Below, one piece after another: positions 47,507 to 59,411 of a stretch of 64,000 bases of DNA. This DNA comes from Tenodera sinensis (lineage: Eukaryota; Arthropoda; Insecta; Mantodea; Mantidae). Under the pieces are notes generated by a model. That model was given only the letters and a program-made list of their open reading frames with translations. It was not told the DNA's origin and made no database searches. Both the position numbers and the translations under genes were made by a program. The DNA lies in contig CM060964.1 of NCBI GenBank assembly GCA_030765045.1, positions 152,658,705 to 152,722,704 of the forward strand, read 5' to 3'. Numbering within the stretch: the stretch's first letter is position 1; each line of letters begins with the position of its first letter.

Positions 47507-47922
47507 CCCCTCCCCCTAAAAAAAAAAAAAAAAAAAAAACACAAAAAGAAAACAAACAAAAAAAAAATTATACATAAAAAAATATATATATATAAAATTA
47601 TTATATCTAAAAAAAAAAACAAACAAACAAAAAAATCTAAATTGCCCCAATCAAACCACAACAAACATAAATAAAAAGATGACAAGAGCCTGTTGCAGCA
47701 GCAACTAGAAAAAAACATCAATCAAATCGTCTTCTTGAGTAGAAACGGCGGGATGTGTGACCTGGAAAAGAAAGAAACACCAAGTACAAACAGCACCACC
47801 CAAACTGACTGATCTCTGCCCCACTCAAAAACAAAAACTAAGCTAGGCTGAAGAGGGAACGCTCCCTAAGCAGCCCGGGCGTGCTTGCACGTCCAAATAC
47901 CCGCATTCATTCATTCATTCAT
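47507..47922 (+). other. LINE 3' untranslated region with hairpin and CATT tail
   Basis: A-rich runs (47519-47640) are followed by a GC-rich end with a short hairpin (GGGCGTGC, TT loop, GCACGTCC, about 47878-47895) directly upstream of five CATT-type repeats. Hairpin plus simple-repeat tails are used by several LINE groups for template recognition by their own reverse transcriptase. Confidence 0.7.
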
Positions 47923-48591
47923 TCTAAAAGTTCACTGTTTCGAAAGAAATTGACTTGAGTTTGCAAAATGGAAGCGTCTGGATACAGCTATAAGCTAGAC
48001 GTGAAGTGAAAGGTTTCCGCAATTCGTCTTCGCTGCAAGAGATATTATCGCCTCTCAAGTATGTCTGGTAAGTTTTATAAACATGCATATATTTTTATTC
48101 AAATTTCCTTTTTTTGCTATGCTAGATGTAGCGTTTCATAATTATTTGGTAACATAGTTACGATTTACATTTTTTTTACAAGATGAGTACACCACGCTTC
48201 CAATGTACTTAAACTAGGGTGAATCAGTACATTTAATTATTTGATGTGTTTAATATCCGCTCGATGTTAAAAAGAAAACGTTCTATATAATACGAATGAA
48301 TATTTCAGTATATCAATATTTTTTCAAGAAATGTTTATCACGCTTTTTCTTGCTATGTTATAATTGAAATTCGGTTTTAAACGTTCTCGCATCACATTAG
48401 TTATTCTATAAACGTGTTTTAGTAAACATATACACACGCGTTAAAGAATAAGCAGTGTTCATGATAAGCAGTAAATAAATAACTTCATTACAATGCAGAA
48501 CATTTCACCAGTCTTTGAATTCAATAATTTTAAAATGTGCTTCATATTGTTTACATATTAAAGTTAATAGAGGTACTGTTTACTATTTTAG

Positions 48592-48813
48592 CATTCTGGT
48601 CTCAAGAAGTCATGGATGCCTACAGGCGCTTGCAGGACCTCACATTCAATGCATCCTTGAGGGCTTTACGGGAAGACGTGAACAGGCCAATAAGTCGCCT
48701 GCTTCAAAATATCCCGCATTCGTTCCATCACTTAACTGGGATTTGGACACGCAACATGCAGGATGTCGTTCATCGCTCACCTTTTTTCGGAAATCCTGAT
48801 GTGAATTATGATG
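48592..48813 (+). CDS. polB: Inferred second exon of polB
   Basis: The frame is open with a 3' splice site TACTATTTTAG ending at 48591 and a donor GTAAAC at 48814. The exon adds 74 codons, including MDAYRRLQDLTFN and a Pro/His-rich end. Its phase fits both the short upstream exon that ends ATGTCTG (48061-48067, donor GTAAGT) and the downstream exon beginning at 51024. The downstream intron is mostly microsatellite. Whether these exons belong to polB or to a separate small gene is inferred from phase and strand only. Confidence 0.6.
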
Positions 48814-48879
48814 GTAAACATCTTCACTTATATTTACAGAAAAGTCTATATATTTCATTATCAGTACAAATGCTATTGC

Positions 48880-50344
<1,465 letters not shown>

Positions 50345-50930
50345 GTTGTTGTTATTATTGTTATTATTGTTATTATTATTATTATTATTATTATTTGTTG
50401 TTGTTGTTCTTATTATTTATTCTTATTTGTTGTTGTTCTTATTATTTATTCTTATTTGTTGTTGTTCTTATTATTTATTCTTATTTGTTGTTGTTGTTCT
50501 TATTATTTATTCTTATTTGTTGTTGTTGTTCTTATTATTTATTCTTATTTGTTGTTGTTGTTCTTATTATTTATTCTTATTTGTTGTTGTTGTTCTTATT
50601 ATTTATTCTTATTTGTTGTTGTTGTTCTTATTATTTATTCTTATTTGTTGTTGTTCTTATTATTTATTCTTATTTGTTGTTGTTGTTGTTCTTCTTCTTC
50701 TTCTTCTTATTATTATTATTATTTGTTGTTGTTGTTGTTCTTATTATTAATATTGTTACTATTGTTGTTCTTTTTATTAATATTATTATCTGCACTTCCT
50801 TCTCCGTCTCCTCTTCCTCCTCCTACTCCAACTACTACTCTTCCTCCTCCTCCTACTACTACTCCTCCTACTACTACTACTACTACTACTACTGCTGCTG
50901 CTGTTGCTGTTGCTACTTTTACAAGTAATA
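50345..50930. repeat. Compound triplet repeats and a 25-31 base minisatellite
   Basis: After the ATT tract come GTT/ATT mixtures. About eleven copies of a unit containing GTTCTTATTATTTATTCTTA preceded by two to four TTG units follow (about 50396-50690), then TTC, ATT, TCC, ACT and GCT triplet blocks up to 50930. The series looks like successive expansion of point-mutated triplets. Confidence 0.9.
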
Positions 50931-53900
50931 CTTAAACTTTTCTTCCTCTTTCTCATCATTCTAGTACTACTAACTATATTATCGCTGCAGTTCCATACTC
51001 TTATACAGTTACTGCCATTTCAGGGTTTGGTGCTCCGATGCAAGATAGACCGAGTGTCATCCATTTCGCTCCGAAGTGGGGTGAAGATTCCTCATGTAAC
51101 ACATCAGTATACGCGAGACCTGAATCACTTGGAACAGATAATACTGCAGTCGCTTCAACATCCAACGGGGTGACTCATTCGCTCTCTGGTAAGAGGCGAG
51201 TGGGAGATGCAGATGATGGAATAATCCGCAAGAAAACCAAGGTTAGTGCTAATGATTACCAGACGTTAGAGTGTAATATTATCGAATCAGCACTCAAGGG
51301 GCATATTTTTAGCGGAAAAATTGTCAATTCACTAGAAATACTTGATCCCAGAGGTTTCATGGAGGAGTGTAAGGGACTTGTAATTAAACAAATGAAATCC
51401 ATCATTAGTAACCATAGGTTGGGATTTAAAATGAATTGCTCCCTCTAGCTATCATATTTAATCCATAAGCCCGAGGAGGAAAAGATGATTTCATCCTTCT
51501 TTAATTCAAGGACCAAACTCGTTCTTTCTTCAACCAAACTTGACATCAGTTTCAATGCAATGCTAGAAGATATTTTGGCCAATGTTTCAAAATTTGAAGG
51601 TCAAGCATCTCGAAATCATTGTTTAGTGTTAACGCTCTGGTGATAAGTGCCGCACACTATGATCCTCTGCGAGCCTCATCATTCATTGAACTACCTCAGA
51701 AAATAAAGATCAAGAATGCAGTTGTAAATATAAAGATTAAGGATAATTATTGTTTTGCATGGAGTATGTTGGTGAGTAAATATCCTGCAAAGAGGAACGC
51801 AGCCCTAGTATCTTCATATGTCAAGGATCTGCTTTTTAAAGCCTTCAATTATCATGGAATTGAGTTTCCGGTCACTCTAGATCAGATTGAAGACTTCGAA
51901 AAGCAGAATGCAGGAGTTTCTGTTGCGGTGTTTGGTATAGAGGGGTATGATAAAATTATTCCTCTATACCAACCGCTCGAGACAAAGGAGAATCATGTAA
52001 ATTTGTTGTACATTGAGGATGATGACAAGGCCCACTTTTGCTGGATTAAGAACATTCCAAGGCTAGTAAGCAGACAAGTAACGAAGCATAATGGATGCAT
52101 TCATATGTGTGAGGCATGCTCAAAAAGATGTGCAAATGAGGAAAAACTGAAAGCGCATAAATTAAAATATCACAAATGCCAGATTCTGAAAATGCCACAA
52201 GAAAAGGAAGTACTCGAATTTAAATCCTTCTCCAAATGCGCTCCGGTGCCTTTTGTGATATACGCTGATATTGAATCTGTTCTGGCCCCTGTTCACTCGT
52301 GCGAGCCTTCAACGAATACGAGCTGGACACGGTCCATTCAAGAACACGAGGCAATGTCGATCGCTCTTAAGGTAGTGTGTCGACATGATGAGACCTTGTC
52401 AAAATTCTTCCTCTTCAGGGGACTGAATGCCATCAATGACTTTGTCAGGCAATAAAGGTTAATTGCTGATGACGTCATTGACGTCTATTCCAGGATTGCA
52501 CCTATGCAATTGACTCATGAAGAGGAGCAGAATTTTTGCGATGCTTCAGAATGCCACATTTGCCTTAAGGAGTTTGCGATGGATGACATTAAGGTTCGTG
52601 ACCACGATCATGTGACATCGACTTACCTGGGACCTGCTCATAATAAGTGCAACTTAAATAGAAAGGTCCCTAATTTCATACCCATCTTTTTTCACTGCGC
52701 TATCAAATTATGACAGTCATTTTCTGATCAAGCACTTGTCATATGACGATAAACCTATATTGTGCATTGCTCAATCCTCCGAGCGATATATAGCTTTCAG
52801 TAAATGGTACAGGAGCATTGAGTTTAGGTTTCTGGATAGTTTCAAGTTTTTGGACGATAAACTATCCAGTCTAGCTGATATGCTGGAGGAGGAGGACTTT
52901 AAATTGACAAAGGCTGAGTACCCTGATGAAGAGCGCTTTAAGCTGGCAACTTCCAAAGGCATATTCCCATAGGATTATGTGACTTCAATAGAAAAACTGA
53001 ATGAGACACAGCTTCCAAGCAAGGAAGACTTTCGAAGTAAACTGCTGGATGTTGGCATATCAGATGAAGATTACAGGAATGCCTTGAAGGTATGGGAGAC
53101 ATTCAACATCTGCACACTCGGAGAATACAGCGATCTGTATCTTAAGACCGATACGTTACTTTTAGCAGACATTTTTGAGAAGTTTAGGAATCTCTTGCTG
53201 GGAATGTATAATCTTGACCCTGCATGGTATTATACATTACCGGGAGTGGCATTCGATGCAATGCTGAAGATAACTAAAGCTAAACTCTCATTAATCTCTG
53301 ATAAGAGTATGCTGGAGTTCTTTGAGTCGGGGATCAGGGGTGGTTTATGCACTGTGGTAAAACGGTATTCGAAGGCTAACCACATGTACATGCATGATTA
53401 TGATCAAAGTGCTCCTGTAAATTTTCTCTCTTACCACGATTTGAACAATTTATACGGCAAGAGCGTGATATCTACCATGCGATATAGGGAGCTTAAATGG
53501 CTTTCTAAAGAGGAAATCAATGAAATTGACTTCCTTAATGTTCCAGAAGATGCAGAATACGGATATGTGCTAGAAGTCGATCTTGAATATCCTGCAGATA
53601 TTCATGATGCACATAATGAGCTCCCATTTTGCCCCGAAAGTGCTGTACCACCAAATGGTACCTTCAAGAAACTTTTGGCAACACTGGAAAACAAAAGCAA
53701 ATATGTAGTGTATTATAGAGTCTTACAGCAATGTATTGAACAGGGGTTAGTTCTCAAGTGCATTCATAGAGTAGTTGCATACAGACAATCCCAATGGCTC
53801 AAAACGTATATTGATGTAAATACACAGAAAAGAGCACAAGAGAAAAGTCAGTTTGGACAGTCACTCTGGAAGAAGATGAACAATGCGGTGTATGGGATAT

Positions 53901-54645
53901 TTATAGAAAATGTTCGTAAATATTGTGATTTTAAGATTGTTTCCAAATGGGAACAGGCCAGGAAATTAATTGCACGTCCCACATTCGTCAGAAATGTCGT
54001 CTTCGAGGAGAATCTTGTCGGGGTAGAACTTGCCAGAGAACAGATCTTCATGAACAAGCCGATATACATAGGGCATGCTATTTTGGACATTTCAAAATTT
54101 ATAATGTATGATTTTTTCTACAATGTTTTGAAGTCAAATTTGATTAATTTGAAATTGAATTATATGGATACAGACTCTTTCATATTCGAAATGAGTTCTG
54201 ATATCTATAGATTCATTAGAGAGAACCCACAGTATTTTGACACTTCAGACTTTGAAAAAGACAATCTGTTTAGCATTAAGCAAGCCAATAAAAAGGTGAT
54301 CGGATTGTTTAAGGATGAACTGGGTGGCAAGATAATGACAGAGTACATAGGCCTGAGATCTAAATTATATGCATACAAGTATCAGGGACAGACTGTGAAG
54401 AAATCTAAAGGTGTCACCGGAGCGGGGATGAGAAGCATTGATTTCAGGCATTACTTTGACTGTCTACATGACTTAAATTAAAATACTACACACTTCAGAA
54501 AACATTTCGGTCTAACAAACACAAAATTCCAACGATTGAAAGCAATGAAGTAGCATTGCATGGAAAAGATGACAAGCGGAAGTTGATTGAAGGAACCCAT
54601 GATACTCTCGCATGGGGTCATTACTCACTGTCTGGCGATTGTTAG

Positions 54646-54940
54646 CATGTTTCTTGACCTTCCCCCTCTGTATATATATATATATACATACATATTGTAA
54701 ATACTACTGTACATGTTGATTTCCAATGAGTGTTTTTATATTTAATAATGTTTTTCCCTCTCAAATTGTACTTTGAATTATATATATTATGTCATGAGGG
54801 TTTTATATTGTAAATACTTCTCAGTTTTGTTCAATTATATTTCTCGAATAGGAATAATCTAATGAATAGGGTTTTATTCAAAATAAAACTCAGATACAAA
54901 CAGAAAATATTTTCTTTTTATTGATATTAGTTTCCTTACA
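54646..54940. other. Convergent 3' ends of polB and integrase
   Basis: An AT-rich spacer between convergent genes. It contains a TA run (54671-54685) and AATAAA-type signals on both strands (about 54882 on plus; TTTATT at about 54915-54920 for the minus gene), suitable for ending both transcripts. Confidence 0.6.
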
Positions 54941-55861
54941 TTACATCAAATCCTCTTTATTTATCCATTGAGTATTTCGAAAACCATACAATTTTACCAG
55001 AACCCGATTTCCTTGTTTACATATAACCTTTTCTATTAAATAAGTGTTAGGATAGTTAGTCCTTTTCAGTTCATGTCCGTAAAACACACCCTTTATCTCC
55101 TCTCCATCCTTGTCCTTCAGTAGATATGTAGTAGGTTTGGTATTTTTCACGTGAGCAACTTGAAATATTTCAACACTCCAATTGGATTCAAAACCTTTTT
55201 CAAAGTGTTCTTTATGTTTAGATACTCTGACATAATCACCAACACTAAACTTCCTTGCACCTCTCTTCTCTCTTCTGTCTTGGTTATAATTATACACAGT
55301 CAAAAGAAGGTCATTGTTTTTTACTTCATTAGGTTTCATCTTTATAGTGGAATGAAATGTATTATTGTATTTTACAATGATCCTAGGTAAAAGGTCTACC
55401 CACTTGTATGATCCTTGGACCAAAAACTCGCGGTACATCATATTCTTCAAGGTTCGAATTAAGCGTTCAACAGCTGCAGCTTTCACATTGCTATAGGTGC
55501 TGTAGTGGTTAATATTATACTTTAACATTATTCCTTTAAAGAATTTGTTATAAAACTCTTTTCCGTTATCACTTTGAATATTCCTGGGAGGGGCTTCCAA
55601 TTCTTGTAGTATATCTTCCATAGCCTTTGCAACATTAGCACCAGTTTTGTCCTTTAATGGTCTGGCGTACGCCATTTTAGAGTAGAAGTTGACAGCGATC
55701 AGAATATATTTGAAGTTTTTGTTAACTTCTGCATAAGGTATCATTTCAACCAAGTCAATTTGTAACAAATCATTGAGGCCTTTGCTGTTAATTTTCCATT
55801 GTAAGAAGTTCCTCCTCACTGGTCCATGAAGTTCTTTAGCGATACCTCTCTTGGCTGTCAT
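54941..55861 (-). CDS. int: Polinton retroviral-type integrase
   Basis: 306 codons, uninterrupted. It inserts the element into host DNA. The rve catalytic core shows LLQIDLVEM (first Asp), NIQSDNGKEFYN (second Asp) and AAAVERLIRTLKN (Glu), the DDE triad with retroviral-type spacing. The C-terminal part, RKFSVGDYVRVSKHK, is the SH3/chromo-like DNA-binding tail typical of Polinton integrases. The N-terminal zinc-binding HHCC seems reduced or absent in this frame. The ATG overlaps the stop of the upstream gene by four bases (ATGA, 55858-55861), suggesting coupled expression. Among the better preserved genes of the element. Confidence 0.92.
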   Translation of the reverse strand: MTAKRGIAKELHGPVRRNFLQWKINSKGLNDLLQIDLVEMIPYAEVNKNFKYILIAVNFYSKMAYARPLKDKTGANVAKAMEDILQELEAPPRNIQSDNGKEFYNKFFKGIMLKYNINHYSTYSNVKAAAVERLIRTLKNMMYREFLVQGSYKWVDLLPRIIVKYNNTFHSTIKMKPNEVKNNDLLLTVYNYNQDRREKRGARKFSVGDYVRVSKHKEHFEKGFESNWSVEIFQVAHVKNTKPTTYLLKDKDGEEIKGVFYGHELKRTNYPNTYLIEKVICKQGNRVLVKLYGFRNTQWINKEDLM

Positions 55862-56620
55862 GCTATAATTTTAGATACCTTCAACTCCCTAATTATTTCT
55901 GCAATTTCTTGGGTATGGCTGCTATTACCAGCATCTCTCGATGCAATGAGAAGTCTTAGCCTATTCACCAATGTGTTGGGATTTCTCCAGAATATGTACT
56001 CAACCTTCTTTTCAGGATGATGCTCCTTCCATGTCAATCCTAGACCTGAATGTTTAGTGAGCAGAGGGCGTATTATATTCCTGTATTTATATGATTTCCC
56101 TGATCTCAAACGACCATGACTTTTATAGCCACTCCTATGAAGAAGAGCGTCTTTCACGATCTTAGCGTAAGTATTTAAGTCTTCACTGGTGTATGCATCC
56201 ATCTATGGAATTCGCTTAAAGATGAGCTCATTCAATCCTGTAGTAGACTCATAAGTATTATCTCCAATCATAATTTGATTATTTATAAAATTAATATCTT
56301 TATTCCCTAGCATATAGGTACCAACCTGATATCTCACTCCGTATACTCTATCAACGTGATCCTTATCCTTTGAGCGTACTAATTGTAAATAAGTAGAAAT
56401 GCTGTTATCTTCATCTTCATCATTCCTTTCTTTCTTTTCTGGCACTGCTGCTTTCCCCTTTTTATCCAATATTTCCTGTAGAGGTTTGGTTACAGCTTCG
56501 AGGTTCCGACATTACATGTTGTGTTTCAAATGTGAGCCCTTTTAAAGCTCTTAGTTTTTCTTTTACAGCCTTCGTATGTCTAGCTACAGACTCTTTAAGT
56601 CTTATACTTTCACTATCCAT
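55858..56620 (-). pseudogene. Conserved Polinton protein of unknown function, disrupted
   Basis: The segments 56202-55858 (114 codons) and 56469-56203 (88 codons) lie in one frame separated by a TAG at 56203-56205. A frameshift near 56505 separates them from an N-terminal coiled-coil-like start with ATG at 56620-56618. Motifs such as VYGVRY, GLNELIF, EYIFWRNPN and RLRLLIASRDAGN are, to my knowledge, conserved in the uncharacterised protein next to integrase in many Polintons. Function unknown; a structural or assembly role is possible. It ends in a 4-base overlap with integrase. Confidence 0.8.
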
Positions 56621-56653
56621 CTCGGTAATGGTGTCAAATAAGACATGTCTAAT

Positions 56654-56920
56654 TTATAGCTTGCACTCAAGTCGAATTTTCAGGGTATCAACAGCCTCGG
56701 CTAACATCTCAATTGCACTTTTCAGCTTTGCAATTTCTATCTTCTGCTCCTGAGTCTGTGCCTTGAACACTGCAGCGAAGACTTCCATATTGGTATATTG
56801 GCTTCTGTTTGATTCTTCTAATGCTGAAATTTGACTACTCTGTTTCTTGTAACTTTCCAGCAATATGTTTAGAATCATGTCTGTTGAATTTCCATTTTCA
56901 TTCCTTTCCTTCCCTTTCAT
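56654..56920 (-). CDS. Small coiled-coil protein
   Basis: 88 codons. Nearly all of the protein after residue 15 is predicted helix with heptad-like spacing (LLESYKKQ, then SALEESN, then AKLKSAIEMLAEAV). Its ATG overlaps the stop of the upstream fibre-like gene by four bases (56917-56920). I do not recognise it. In the cluster it may partner the preceding coiled-coil protein. Confidence 0.65.
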   Translation of the reverse strand: MKGKERNENGNSTDMILNILLESYKKQSSQISALEESNRSQYTNMEVFAAVFKAQTQEQKIEIAKLKSAIEMLAEAVDTLKIRLECKL

Positions 56921-57474
56921 TTCCTTAAATTAGATTGGAAGGAATTGATAGCAGTTGACTTTAGCTGGTTGACTGTCGACCATAAAGTTGAAATACGATT
57001 CATTATCATCGCTTCCAAGCTATTAACTTTCTCATTACATATATTTTGGAAGTCTGTTCTCTCTCTGTCGAGAGCCTCTGTCATGTTCTTATTAAAATAT
57101 TCGTTGATGTACTTCCTGTTCGCTATATCATATTTGTGTGTAGGTGCTAGTAGTACTTTCAATCTAACTGTGTCTAAAATAATGTTCGCTTTATCTCTCT
57201 TGAAAATATATTTTGTAATCAGATCATTAATCATATTCTTAACCATAACCTCAATTTCTTTAGCACTTTCCCGCATGAAATCGTGTATCCTATTCTAAAT
57301 TCCGTTCACATAACTCTTGTTGGAGGCATCATTATCTTCTTCTGGCTCGTGAACATTGCACAATCTCTTGTTCCTGAATTGATAGTTTCCTTTCGCATCT
57401 CTATTTATTATATAACGATCGAGGACTCTTCTAACTGGAGTACTTCTCTGGGAACCGAACCTATCGATACTCAT
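56917..57474 (-). pseudogene. Coiled-coil, fibre-like Polinton protein with an in-frame TAG
   Basis: The frame starts with ATG at 57474-57472, has a single TAG at 57295-57297, then continues in frame to 56917 (total about 185 codons). Before the TAG is RLCNVHEPEEDNDASNKSYV, which resembles the N-V-P..DA..K.YV motif at the foot of tail-fibre and collar trimers. After it comes a long helical region with heptad-like spacing. I infer a trimeric fibre or spike-like structural protein. The gene starts 6 bases after the ATPase stop. Confidence 0.6.
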
Positions 57475-57480
57475 GATTAA

Positions 57481-58194
57481 CTATGAATGACCACCTTTTT
57501 TACCTACTTTAATATATACATCGAATCCATTTCTATAACGACCTTCATCCATGTAAAACTCTGGAACAATCGCAACAAAAGGTCTTCCTTCCGATGGGCT
57601 CTCCCAAACAGATTTATACAAATCTTTAACTTCATTGCAGGTCGTATCAGTGTTTACATAATCCTCATAAATATGCTTCAGGTTCAAGTTGTCTTGCCTG
57701 AATAGTATGATCATATTTGTGTTATCACAAATTAAATGCTTTGGCACTTTAGCATAGCACTGCGCAAGATATATAGAGTCCACATTCCGATGTCTGCCCA
57801 TACTGTAAAATGCTGCAATTTTTTCTTGCTTTTCTGTAATGACATCATCAAATACATACACAGAATTTTCTTTCACCTCAGAAGGGTGCATAACAGCTTC
57901 TCCATCACTGAAGGTATTCACTTCTATTCCGTGAATGTTTTCGAGTACCTTCAAGAGGTATTGATGCTTTGGCTGGTAGAGAGACTTTGAATAAATATAC
58001 AAGTTTTCAAATCGTACTCCATTCTCATGTAGTAACATATTGAGCAACACATTTGTTTTCCCAGCATTTGAGCTGCCTAAAATAAGAGCTCTGACATTAG
58101 AAGGAAAGAGCTTTCCATGACGATCACATCTAAAGTCACTATCAAAGTTCAATACCTGGATAGGAAGAGAACACTCTTGCTTCTCAAGCTCCAT
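57481..58194 (-). CDS. A32/FtsK-HerA-type genome-packaging ATPase
   Basis: 237 codons, intact. It is a DNA-packaging ATPase of the Polinton/adenovirus-like lineage. The Walker A motif is GSSNAGKT (about residues 41-48), Walker B is VYVFDDV (about 112-118), and a sensor-like region with CDNTNMIILFRQD lies near 155-167. Length and motif order are normal. It heads the minus-strand cluster and is divergently arranged with the PLA2 gene. A TATA-like TATATAAT lies about 35 bases upstream of its ATG. Confidence 0.92.
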   Translation of the reverse strand: MELEKQECSLPIQVLNFDSDFRCDRHGKLFPSNVRALILGSSNAGKTNVLLNMLLHENGVRFENLYIYSKSLYQPKHQYLLKVLENIHGIEVNTFSDGEAVMHPSEVKENSVYVFDDVITEKQEKIAAFYSMGRHRNVDSIYLAQCYAKVPKHLICDNTNMIILFRQDNLNLKHIYEDYVNTDTTCNEVKDLYKSVWESPSEGRPFVAIVPEFYMDEGRYRNGFDVYIKVGKKGGHS

Positions 58195-58228
58195 CTTAAC
58201 AACTATCTCTTAAAAGACATGCATCGCG

Positions 58229-58236
58229 ATTATATA
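58229..58236 (-). promoter_or_regulatory. TATA-like box of the minus-strand cluster
   Basis: TATATAAT on the minus strand, about 35-40 bases upstream of the ATPase ATG at 58194. Confidence 0.5.
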
Positions 58237-58290
58237 CACACTGAAAGAAAATTAAGTAAAACTATACAATGCTAGATGTCAAAGGGAAGA

Positions 58291-58299
58291 TATAAAAGG
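58291..58299 (+). promoter_or_regulatory. TATA box of the plus-strand structural cluster
   Basis: TATAAAAGG, a near-consensus TATA box, 33 bases before the PLA2-protein ATG at 58332. With the minus-strand TATA-like box it makes a compact divergent promoter. Confidence 0.65.
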
Positions 58300-58331
58300 C
58301 ACAATGCACATATGCACCCATTTAGTATATC

Positions 58332-59018
58332 ATGAGAGCCCAGAGAGGGAGGACGAATTCTTATAAGAGAGGCTCGGGAATTATTAATTCAATAATTAAT
58401 TCACTACCCTTTGAAGCTCACTTACCTGGATATAGATATTGTGGTCCTGGAACAAATCTAGAAAAACGTCTGCAGAGAGGAGACCCAGGAGTCAATCAAT
58501 TAGATGAAGCTTGTAAGCTTCACGACATAGCCTACGCTGAGCATAAACACACCGCATCGAGACATTTAGCTGATAAGATTCTTATAGAGAAGGCCTGGAA
58601 ACGTGTTCATTCATCTGACTCATCTTTCGGCGAGAGGTTAGCAGCCAGAATAGTTGCTGCAATCATGAAAGGCAAGGTTGCATTGGGTGCTGGAAAGAGG
58701 AAAAAGAAGAGAGGAGGGTTTTTACCATTAATACCGATCATTGCCGCTTTAGGCGCTGCGGCTGGAGGTGCGGCACAAATTGCTACAGCGGTCAATAAGA
58801 AGAAGGCCGCTGATAGACAACTTGCAGAATTGGCGAGACACAACAAGATGATGGAGGCTAAAGGAAAAGGTCTTCAAAAGGGAAAGAAGAGCTCTAAGAA
58901 GAAGAAAGGAGGATTTTTACCTGTGAAACCTCTAATGCCTTCTTTGGCTGCTCTGTCTAAAATTGTCAAGAATTTAAGAAAAAAGGGATCTAAAGGGAAG
59001 GGAATCAAGAAAAGATAA
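58332..59018 (+). CDS. PLA2-domain capsid-associated protein with basic/hydrophobic core-protein-like tail
   Basis: 228 codons, intact. The N-terminal region (about residues 30-80) is a parvovirus-VP1-like phospholipase A2: a calcium loop YRYCGPGTN and the catalytic His-Asp in LDEACKLHDIAYAEH. The middle and end are very Lys/Arg-rich and contain two copies of a GGFLP-type motif (KRGGFLPLIPI and KKGGFLPVKPL), each after a basic run. The first is followed by an Ala/Gly-rich hydrophobic segment. Such segments resemble adenovirus-like minor core/membrane-lytic proteins and sit near GG sites that adenain-type proteases cut. In related viruses PLA2 aids membrane passage. First gene of the structural cluster. 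Confidence 0.85.
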   Translation: MRAQRGRTNSYKRGSGIINSIINSLPFEAHLPGYRYCGPGTNLEKRLQRGDPGVNQLDEACKLHDIAYAEHKHTASRHLADKILIEKAWKRVHSSDSSFGERLAARIVAAIMKGKVALGAGKRKKKRGGFLPLIPIIAALGAAAGGAAQIATAVNKKKAADRQLAELARHNKMMEAKGKGLQKGKKSSKKKKGGFLPVKPLMPSLAALSKIVKNLRKKGSKGKGIKKR

Positions 59019-59392
59019 AAAAAACTGTGGAAAAGGGCTGTATATTTACCGGAAGAAGCCCTGAGTAACATAGACATAGAAGTATATGCTAAACGTTTAA
59101 ACATTCCTTATTTTAGAGGAGTATATATGATTGATAAACTACCTGCAAAACCGCATTTTAAAGAGAGGATTATTGTTAACCTCGACACCTCTGATAAGGA
59201 AGGAACACATTGGGTTGCTGTAAGGAAAGAAGGCGACGTGGCATATTATTTCGATAGTTTCGGTAACTTGAAACCTCCCCCGAGATTGAAAGCTATCTAC
59301 AAGGTGTTAAAATTCTGTATAATATGGAAAGATATCAAAACTTTGATTCAGTCATCTGCGGACACTTGTGCCTGCAATTTCTAGTAAGCTAA
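59019..59392 (+). pseudogene. Adenain-like cysteine protease, frameshifted before the active-site Cys
   Basis: Capsid maturation protease. Similarity begins right after the PLA2 stop (59016-59018) in the same frame and with no ATG until 59127, so the true start is unclear. GTHWVAV supplies the catalytic His and YYFDSFG the acidic residue. The frame that stays open ends at 59384 without the catalytic motif. The expected CGHLC lies in another frame, ending in TAA at 59390-59392, so a frameshift near 59305-59325 separates His from Cys. Not functional as it stands. Confidence 0.8.
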
Positions 59393-59411
59393 GACGTGCT
59401 GCAGTTTCAAG

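Larger units (their letters stand above)
43840..47922 (+). mobile_element. Jockey-like LINE, 5'-truncated in gag, intact ORF2
   Basis: It is flanked by a 12-base duplication, TCTAAAAGTTCA (43828-43839 and 47923-47934). It carries the zinc-knuckle part of ORF1, a complete ORF2 (44636-47506), an A-rich 3' untranslated region, a short hairpin (about 47876-47895) and a (CATT)n tail ending at 47922. The plus strand is strikingly rich in A and C. The intact ORF2 and exact duplication indicate a recent insertion into the Polinton. Confidence 0.92.

Noticed and set aside
53848..54090. Minus-strand frame opposite polB
   Set aside because: Shadow of the polymerase coding sequence.
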